Assembly (NCBI GenBank): GCA_964434535.1
Contig: CAYSWA010000005.1
Span: forward strand, 62,001-126,000
Origin: SM23-32 sp964434535
Lineage (GTDB): Bacteria; Planctomycetota; Brocadiia; SM23-32
DNA length: 64,000 bases
Reading direction: 5' to 3'
Of the stretch, positions 58,894-64,000 are shown in pieces (the first letter of the stretch is position 1; each line of letters starts with the position of its first letter). Under the pieces are notes generated by a model that saw only the letters and a list, made by a program, of their open reading frames with translations, had not been told where the DNA came from and did no database searches. Both the position numbers and the translations under genes were made by a program.

Positions 58894-60108
58894 ATGGGTG
58901 AGCGCGACGACTACCGCGAGCTGATCAAGGCGGCCGTGCGCAGCGAGGGCACGTTCCGCAAGCTCACCTTCAGCCAGCCGCGCCCGCGCGGCGGCAACGC
59001 GCCGCGCTACAAGAAGGTCACCGTCCGCCCGGTCGAGATCAAGGGCCGCCGCATGCTCCAGTTCGAGCATTTCGGCGAGAGGAAGGCGATCGCCAAGAAC
59101 TACGCGGGCGAGGAGGCCGAGCGCCGGCTCAACTCCCTGCTACGCATGCCGTTCGGGCAGATCCACTGCCAGTCCAGCGACGCCGAGCTCCACGTGCGCG
59201 TCACCAAGAAGGGCCGGCCGCTGGTGAGCCGGGGCAAGCCATCGCTGCCCGGCGCGCCGCCGGACCTGTCCCACGACCGCGCCAAGGAGCGCCCGATCGC
59301 GGCGGGCGAGCCGGACGAGTTTCTCAAGGCCCTCGGCGTCATGAGCGAGGAGGGCGAGGTCCGCGCCGCCGCCCAGGGCAAGTTCCGCCAGATCAACGAG
59401 TTCCTCCGCGTCATCGACCCGGTCGTGGTCGGACAGGACTGGGTCGAGCCGCCGCTGCGCATCGTCGACTGCGGCTGCGGGAAGGCATACCTCAGCTTCG
59501 CCGCCTACCACTACCTGAACCGCGTGCAAGGCATCGAGACGGAGCTGACGGGCGTCGACACGAACGCCGAGCTGGTCCAGCAGGTGCGGGAGCTGGCCGG
59601 TTCGCTCGGGTGGACGGAGCTGGAGTTTCGCGTCTCGGCCATCCGCGACTACCGCCCCGAGCGGCCGCCCGACGTGGTGCTGAGCCTGCACGCCTGCGAC
59701 ACGGCGACCGACGAGGCGATCGCGCGGGGCGTGGCCTGGGGCGCGCGGGTGATCCTGGCGGCGCCCTGCTGCCAGCACGAGCTGCACCACCGGCTCAAGG
59801 CCCCGCTCTTGCGCCCCGTCACGCGGCACGGCATCCTGCGCGAGCGGCTGGCGGACATCCTGACCGACGCCTTCCGCGCGCTCGCCCTGCGCATCATGGG
59901 CTACCGCGCCGATGTGATCGAGTTCGTCGACCCCGAGGCGACGGCCAAGAACCTGATGATCCGCGCCGAGGCCGGGCTGCGCACGGGCGACCGGGCGTTC
60001 GTGCGCGAGTATCGCGACCTGAAGGCGTTCTGGAAGGTCACCCCGGCCATCGAGGGCCTGCTCGGCGAGCGGTTCCGCGAGATCGTCGGCCCGATCAGCG
60101 AGGAGTGA
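58894..60108 (+). CDS. SAM-dependent methyltransferase (METTL25/RRNAD1-like)
   Basis: This is a 404-residue protein. The N-terminal ~150 residues are basic (TFSQPRPRGGNAPRYKKV) and may bind RNA. The methyltransferase domain begins IVDCGCGKAYLSFA near residue 190, then TGVDTNAELV and VLSLHACDTATDEAI. The later AAPCCQHEL and KNLMIRAEAG segments match the METTL25-like family. Members of that family are thought to act on RNA or ribosomal components, but the bacterial substrate is unknown. The ATG at 58894 (GCGAGG upstream) is preferred over 58879. It is followed 7 bp later by another methyltransferase. Confidence 0.82.
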   Translation: MGERDDYRELIKAAVRSEGTFRKLTFSQPRPRGGNAPRYKKVTVRPVEIKGRRMLQFEHFGERKAIAKNYAGEEAERRLNSLLRMPFGQIHCQSSDAELHVRVTKKGRPLVSRGKPSLPGAPPDLSHDRAKERPIAAGEPDEFLKALGVMSEEGEVRAAAQGKFRQINEFLRVIDPVVVGQDWVEPPLRIVDCGCGKAYLSFAAYHYLNRVQGIETELTGVDTNAELVQQVRELAGSLGWTELEFRVSAIRDYRPERPPDVVLSLHACDTATDEAIARGVAWGARVILAAPCCQHELHHRLKAPLLRPVTRHGILRERLADILTDAFRALALRIMGYRADVIEFVDPEATAKNLMIRAEAGLRTGDRAFVREYRDLKAFWKVTPAIEGLLGERFREIVGPISEE

Positions 60109-60115
60109 CCGGCCC

Positions 60116-60904
60116 GTGAGAGACGCCCCGCCCTACGGCCCCGAGATCGCCCGCGTCTACGACCTGATCGTCTACGGTCAGGAAGACGTTGAGGCCGACG
60201 AGGCGGAGGTCGCCTTCCTGGAGCGGGCCTTCCGCGAGGCGGCCCGCCGGCCGGTGCGGCAGGTGCTCGACGCGGGCTGCGGCACCGGGCCGTACCTGAT
60301 CGGCCTGGCGCGCGCCGGCTACGCGCTTAGCGGACTCGACAGCAGCCCGGCCATGCTGGAGGAATGCCGCCGCAAGCTGAAGCGCCGGGGCCTCGACGCC
60401 GAGCTGCGCGAGGGCGACCTGGAGTCCCTCGACCTGGCCGGGGCCTGCGACGCCCTGCTCTGCACCGGCTCGGTCATCTGCTACCTGCTCGAGACGGAGC
60501 GGATCGTGGCCGCGCTCAAGCGCCTCCGCCGCGCGCTGCGGCCCGGCGGGCTGCTCGCGCTGGAGAACGACAACTTCCTCGGCCAGTGGCAGATGTTCGG
60601 CGAGACGCACAGGACGCGCTACGAGGGCGAAGCGCTCCAGGTTGACTACGAGGACAGGCGCGACTACGACGACTTCGCCTCGGTCTTCCACATCCGCAGC
60701 AGCGTGCGGGCGCGCGAGGGCGGGCGGACGTGGCAGGCGCGGGCGCACGAGCGGCTCCGCGTGATGACCGTCGGCGAGATGACGGCCTACCTGGAGCGGG
60801 CGGGCTTCGCCGAGGTGGCCGCCTACCCGGGCTTCGGCTTCGAGGGTGCGGACGCCGCCTCGGCCGAGCAGATGGTCTTCCTCGCCGTCCGCCCGGCGGA
60901 GTGA
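60116..60904 (+). CDS. Class I SAM-dependent methyltransferase
   Basis: This 262-residue enzyme starts at GTG 60116. The SAM site reads VLDAGCGTGPYLIGLA, followed by LSGLDSSPAML (ribose-binding acidic residue) and ALLCTGSVICYLLE. A C-terminal beta-rich part includes ENDNFLGQWQMF. It resembles general small-molecule methyltransferases with no substrate clue. It is probably translated together with the preceding methyltransferase gene, 7 bp away. A repeat-containing gap follows. Confidence 0.85.
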   Translation: MRDAPPYGPEIARVYDLIVYGQEDVEADEAEVAFLERAFREAARRPVRQVLDAGCGTGPYLIGLARAGYALSGLDSSPAMLEECRRKLKRRGLDAELREGDLESLDLAGACDALLCTGSVICYLLETERIVAALKRLRRALRPGGLLALENDNFLGQWQMFGETHRTRYEGEALQVDYEDRRDYDDFASVFHIRSSVRAREGGRTWQARAHERLRVMTVGEMTAYLERAGFAEVAAYPGFGFEGADAASAEQMVFLAVRPAE

Positions 60905-60949
60905 CGGCCACGGGCGTCGCCTGTGCGTCAGCCGCCTGCCGCGCGGAGC

Positions 60950-61000
60950 GTGGCACGGGCTCGGCCCGTAACCCGAGACCCAAGACGCGAGACCCGAGAC
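60950..61000. repeat. Partial palindromic repeat plus CCCGAGACC-type tandem motif
   Basis: GTGGCACGGGC (60950-60960) is identical to the start of the element at 55570. It is followed by a GCCCGT arm (60964-60969) that makes a short hairpin. Next come tandem variants of CCCGAGACC/GCGAGACC (60972-61000), the inverted counterpart of 44557-44569. Two repeat families are therefore joined here, directly before the purO promoter. Confidence 0.45.
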
Positions 61001-61016
61001 AGCGCCCGGCGCCCCT

Positions 61017-61045
61017 TTCGCCGCTCCGTCGCCGGGCGCTATAAT
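61017..61045 (+). promoter_or_regulatory. Promoter of purO
   Basis: A perfect TATAAT (61040-61045) lies 17 nt after TTCGCC (61017-61022). Initiation near 61052 leaves a leader of about 23 nt containing AAGGAGG before the ATG at 61075. The ATG at 61057 is too close to the start to carry a ribosome site. Confidence 0.6.
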
Positions 61046-61074
61046 CGCCGGCGCCCATGCCGAAGGAGGCGGCC

Positions 61075-61821
61075 ATGGACCTGGAAGCCATCGCCCGCGA
61101 CAACATGGCGGCACTCCGCGCGAACCCCTACCCCGGGCGCGGGATCGTCGTCGGCCTCACCCCCGACGCCCGCTGCTACGTGCAGGTCTACTGGATCATG
61201 GGGCGCAGCCCGAACAGCCGCAACCGCGTGCTGGTCGGCGACAACGAGCTGGTGCGCACCGCGCCCCACGACAAATCGAGGGTCGAGGACCCGGCGCTGA
61301 TCATCTACAACTGCGCACGCAGCCGGGGCGCGGCCCAGCACATCGTCTCCAACGGCAACCAGACCGACACGATCTACGAGGCGCTCGACTGCGGCGCCAC
61401 CTTCGCGCAGGCGCTCGAGACGCGCGCCTTCGAGCCCGACGCCCCCCACTACACCCCGCGCATCGCCGCCCTGGTGGACCTCGACGACGGGGGCTGCGCC
61501 TACCGGCTGGCGGTCCTGAAGTCCGTCGGCGGCAGCCCCGAGCACTGCACGCGGCAGTTCTTCGCCTACGAGGCCGCCCTGCCCGGCTACGGGCACTGCA
61601 TCCACACTTACGCCGACGACGGCGATCCCCTCCCCCCCTTCGAGGGCGAGCCCTACCTGGTCGAGACGCGCGACGGCATCAACGCGCTGGCCGAGCTCTA
61701 CTGGGACGCGCTCAGCGCCGAGAACCGGGTCGCCCTGCTGGCGAAGTTCATCGAGGCCGAGACGGGCCAGCCGACCGTGAAGATCATCAACCGCCACGAG
61801 GGCCCGGCGTGGGGGGCGTGA
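61075..61821 (+). CDS. purO: IMP cyclohydrolase of the archaeal PurO type
   Basis: This 248-residue protein of the PurO family closes FAICAR to IMP, the last step of purine synthesis. RGIVVGLTPD, YWIMGRSPNSRNR, EDPALIIYNCAR and SNGNQTDTI are the family blocks. Most bacteria use the cyclohydrolase domain of PurH instead; PurO was first described in archaea and has scattered bacterial members. The ATG at 61075 with AAGGAGG upstream is chosen over 61057. No other purine gene is in the window. Whether the host also has PurH is unknown. Confidence 0.88.
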   Translation: MDLEAIARDNMAALRANPYPGRGIVVGLTPDARCYVQVYWIMGRSPNSRNRVLVGDNELVRTAPHDKSRVEDPALIIYNCARSRGAAQHIVSNGNQTDTIYEALDCGATFAQALETRAFEPDAPHYTPRIAALVDLDDGGCAYRLAVLKSVGGSPEHCTRQFFAYEAALPGYGHCIHTYADDGDPLPPFEGEPYLVETRDGINALAELYWDALSAENRVALLAKFIEAETGQPTVKIINRHEGPAWGA

Positions 61822-61823
61822 GG

Positions 61824-62444
61824 ATGAGCGGGGAGCCGGACTACCCGGAGGAGGCGCGGCGGGCGCTGCCGGCGGACGAGGCGGAGCTGCTCGGGCTGCT
61901 CTGCGAGTTCACCGACCGGCGGCTGGAGGCGGCCGGGCGCGAACGTGAGCGCATCGAGCGGCTCGCCGCCGAGGCCGAGCTGGCCGCGGCGCTCCACGCC
62001 TTCCTGCGCGAGGCGTGGGAGGCGCTGGACGGCCTGGCGCGCGAGGTGAACCTGGTGATGCACCACGTCCGCCCCGACGCCGGCCTGGAGCCACCGCTCC
62101 AGATGAGCCGCCAGTGCACCCTCTACACCGTGCGGCTGAGCCTGCGCGAGGGGCCGGCCGCCGACCATCCCGTAAGCCGCCTGCTCTGGGACGGCACGCG
62201 GGAGGAGGCGCCGGCCGGCTACCGGCGGCTCAGCTTCCTCTACAACCTGAGCCGCTTCGTCCCCCTGCCGCTGCCCGAGGGCGGCCTGCCCGGGGCGCAG
62301 GACGTGCCGCCGTGCCTGCAAGCCTTGGTCAGGCCGGCGGAGGTCGACCGCTGCGACCCCCGCGAGGGGACCGGCGAGGTATTGGACTGGCTGCGCGGCT
62401 TCATCGCCGACGCACGAGCCCTGCTCGCCCGCTCGATGCCGTAG
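61824..62444 (+). CDS. Hypothetical helical protein
   Basis: This is a 206-residue soluble protein with no recognised domain. The N-terminal ~100 residues are strongly helical and charged (RRLEAAGRERERIERLAAEAELAAAL). The rest has scattered motifs such as QCTLYTVRLSLREG and LSFLYNLSRFVPL. The ATG at 61824 is 2 bp after the purO stop; a GTG at 61809 is an alternative overlapping start. Co-transcription with purO is likely, but nothing in the sequence links it to purine metabolism. It is convergent with hcp. Confidence 0.65.
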   Translation: MSGEPDYPEEARRALPADEAELLGLLCEFTDRRLEAAGRERERIERLAAEAELAAALHAFLREAWEALDGLAREVNLVMHHVRPDAGLEPPLQMSRQCTLYTVRLSLREGPAADHPVSRLLWDGTREEAPAGYRRLSFLYNLSRFVPLPLPEGGLPGAQDVPPCLQALVRPAEVDRCDPREGTGEVLDWLRGFIADARALLARSMP

Positions 62445-62457
62445 CCGGCCGCTCGCC

Positions 62458-64000
62458 TCAGCCGAGCACGGCCGCCAGGTCCTCCTGCGGCGTCGAGATC
62501 GGCATGACGTTGAACTTCTCCGCCAGCACCTTCAGCGCCGCCGGGCTGACGAAGGCCGGCAGAGTCGGCCCGAGCCGGATGTCCCGGATGCCGAGGTGGA
62601 AAAGCGTCAGCAGGATCGCCACCGCCTTCTGCTCGTACCAGGACAGAATCAGCGATAGCGGCAGCTCGTTGACCTCGGCCTCGAACACGTCGGCGAGCGC
62701 CAGCGCGATCTGGATGGCGGAGTAGGAGTCGTTGCACTGCCCCACGTCGAGCAGGCGGGGGATGCCGCCGATCTCGCCGAACTCCAGCTTGTTGAACCGG
62801 TACTTGCCGCAGGCGAGGGTGAGGATAACGCAGTCGTCCGGGACGGCCTGGGCCAGCTCGGTGTAGTAGTTGCGGCCGGGCTTGGCGCCGTCGCATCCGC
62901 CGATCAGGAAGAAGTGCCTCACCGCGCCGTCCTTGACCGCCTGGACCACCTGGTCGGCGACGCCCATCACGGCGTTGTGCCCGAAGCCGACCAGGATCTT
63001 CTTCTGCGGGGCGTCCTCGGCGAAGCCTTCCGCCGCGAGCGCGGCCTCGATGACGGGCGTGAAGTCGCGCCCGTCGATGTGCGGGATGTCGGGCCAGCCC
63101 GTGACCCCGCTGGTGAAGATGCGGTCGGCGTAGCTGTCCTTCGGCTTCTGGAGGCAGTTGGTGGTCATCAGGATGGCGCCGGGGAACTCGTCGAACTCCT
63201 GGCGCTGGTCCTGCCACGCGCCGCCGTAGTTGCCGACGAGGTGGTCGTGCTTGTTCAGCTCGGGATAGCCGTGGCAGGGGAGCATCTCGCCGTGGGTGTA
63301 GACGTTGATGCCCTTGCCCCGGGTCTGCTGGAGCAGGTCGGCCAGGTCGCGCAGGTCGTGGCCGGAGACCACGATGCACTTGCCCGCCACCGGGGTGACG
63401 CGCACCTCCGTCGGCTCGGGGTGGCCGTAGGCGCCGGTGTTGGCCGCATCGAGCAGCTCCATGGCCTTCAGGTTCAGCTCGCCGGCCTCCAGGGCCTTGC
63501 CGAAGAGCTCGTCGGCATCGGTCGGGCGCGTGGCCAGGTAGTTCAGCAGCGAGTGGAGCATGCCGTACGCCTCGTCGTCCTCGCCGCCGAGCCGCTGGGC
63601 GTGGTCCAGGTAGGCGCAGGCGCCCTTGGCGCCGTAGGTGATCAGCTCCTGGAGCCCCGTCACCGTCTCGCCGAGCTCCTCGATGCGGTTCTGGATGGTG
63701 ACGTCCTCGCCCTGGCGGATCAGCTCGTCCATGTCGCCGGCGGGCGTCCACTGGGCGGCCTCGGTCAGCTCATGGGGCTGCCGGCCCGCCTCCTCGCAGG
63801 CCCGCTCGCACATCTCCTTCGCCCGGTCGCGCAGCTCGGCCGCGCGGTGGATCATCTCCGCCAGGTCGCCCGGGTCGAAGTTGGTGTTGGTCAGCGTCGC
63901 GAAGAGCGCCTCGGCGGTGAAGACGTTGATCTCGTCGTCGGTGGCGCCGAGCTGTCGTGCGCGGTCGGCGTACATCGAGACGGCCTTGACGCCGTAGACC
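62458..64000 (-). CDS. hcp: Hybrid-cluster protein / hydroxylamine reductase (5' end beyond window)
   Basis: This is the large C-terminal part of Hcp, about 514 residues visible. The protein carries a hybrid Fe-S-O cluster and reduces NO or hydroxylamine under anaerobic nitrosative stress. Hybrid-cluster ligand regions can be seen: VSGHDLRDL, THGEMLPCHGYPEL, TTNCLQKP, a GGCDGAK loop, LTLACGKYRFN, DVGQCNDSYSA and SWYEQKAVAIL. The frame is open through base 64000 (VYGVKAVSMYAD). The N-terminus with its [4Fe-4S] cysteines is therefore outside the window, and its class cannot be assigned. Start and promoter are not visible. Confidence 0.95.
   Translation of the reverse strand, partial: VYGVKAVSMYADRARQLGATDDEINVFTAEALFATLTNTNFDPGDLAEMIHRAAELRDRAKEMCERACEEAGRQPHELTEAAQWTPAGDMDELIRQGEDVTIQNRIEELGETVTGLQELITYGAKGACAYLDHAQRLGGEDDEAYGMLHSLLNYLATRPTDADELFGKALEAGELNLKAMELLDAANTGAYGHPEPTEVRVTPVAGKCIVVSGHDLRDLADLLQQTRGKGINVYTHGEMLPCHGYPELNKHDHLVGNYGGAWQDQRQEFDEFPGAILMTTNCLQKPKDSYADRIFTSGVTGWPDIPHIDGRDFTPVIEAALAAEGFAEDAPQKKILVGFGHNAVMGVADQVVQAVKDGAVRHFFLIGGCDGAKPGRNYYTELAQAVPDDCVILTLACGKYRFNKLEFGEIGGIPRLLDVGQCNDSYSAIQIALALADVFEAEVNELPLSLILSWYEQKAVAILLTLFHLGIRDIRLGPTLPAFVSPAALKVLAEKFNVMPISTPQEDLAAVLG

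Overview
The window is about 64 kb of very GC-rich bacterial DNA. Genes are tightly packed with clear Shine-Dalgarno sites, many ATGA or GTGA stop/start overlaps, and recognisable housekeeping promoters (TTGACR or TTGCGC, 17 nt, TANNNT). No rRNA, tRNA, CRISPR array, IS transposase or phage gene is visible. A Gram-negative-type envelope is suggested by the Wza-like lipoprotein, LspA and a GT9 heptosyltransferase-like domain. DapL-type diaminopimelate synthesis, an archaeal-type IMP cyclohydrolase, a Thi4 thiazole synthase, hybrid-cluster protein and Rrf2/Isc-type iron-sulfur genes fit an anaerobic or microaerophilic member of the Planctomycetota or a related PVC-like lineage. That placement is an inference of low confidence; the sequence alone does not name the organism.

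Layout. (1) 1-961, minus strand: lspA (cut by the window edge) behind a DksA/TraR zinc-finger gene with its own promoter. (2) 1160-31104, plus strand: one long exopolysaccharide / surface-glycan locus. A promoter and a ~220-nt structured leader precede a secreted protein of unknown role, then a Wza-like export lipoprotein, a fused Wzz/BY-tyrosine kinase with a tyrosine-rich tail, a CpsB-type phosphatase, a polymerase/ligase-like membrane protein, a WecA-type initiating transferase, an ABC-2 exporter (Wzm/Wzt), two sugar epimerases, an SGNH/TPR protein, a methyltransferase, a second polymerase-like membrane protein and nine further glycosyltransferase genes, one of which fuses an ALG10-like membrane domain to a GT9 domain. 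A strong hairpin closes the locus. (3) 31130-38447: a small zinc-ribbon gene, an inverted-repeat element, then an Rrf2-led operon that gathers sulfur chemistry: cysK, thi4, a cysteine desulfurase, nadA, mnmA, larE and an IscU scaffold. (4) 38566-42248, minus: a gluzincin-like secreted protein, a ComEA-type HhH protein and uvrB. (5) 42326-47000: melA (GH4), a membrane protein, an NAD-dependent epimerase, a triple-XRE-domain protein and a decayed gene fragment. (6) 46824-49664: a diguanylate cyclase, a small kinase-like protein and a DUF389 membrane protein in one transcription unit. (7) 49721-53118: fur with a Fur-like box over its promoter, a small orphan gene, holA and an ankyrin-repeat lipoprotein. 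(8) 53225-64000: dapL, an exonuclease-like protein, a composite palindromic repeat, gamma-glutamyltransferase, a GH30-like hydrolase, two methyltransferases, purO, an orphan gene and hcp (cut by the window end).

How the parts work together. Region 2 encodes assembly, sugar modification, chain building, phospho-control and export of a complex polysaccharide. It mixes Wzx/Wzy-type parts (Wza, Wzz/BY-kinase, Wzy-like proteins) with an ABC-transporter route. Region 3 links one sulfur-donor enzyme (the desulfurase) to four plausible consumers: Fe-S assembly, tRNA thiolation, LarE and perhaps Thi4. Its regulator has four clustered cysteines and is likely an Fe-S sensor. Several intergenic gaps carry short dispersed repeats that recur in the window in inverted orientation.
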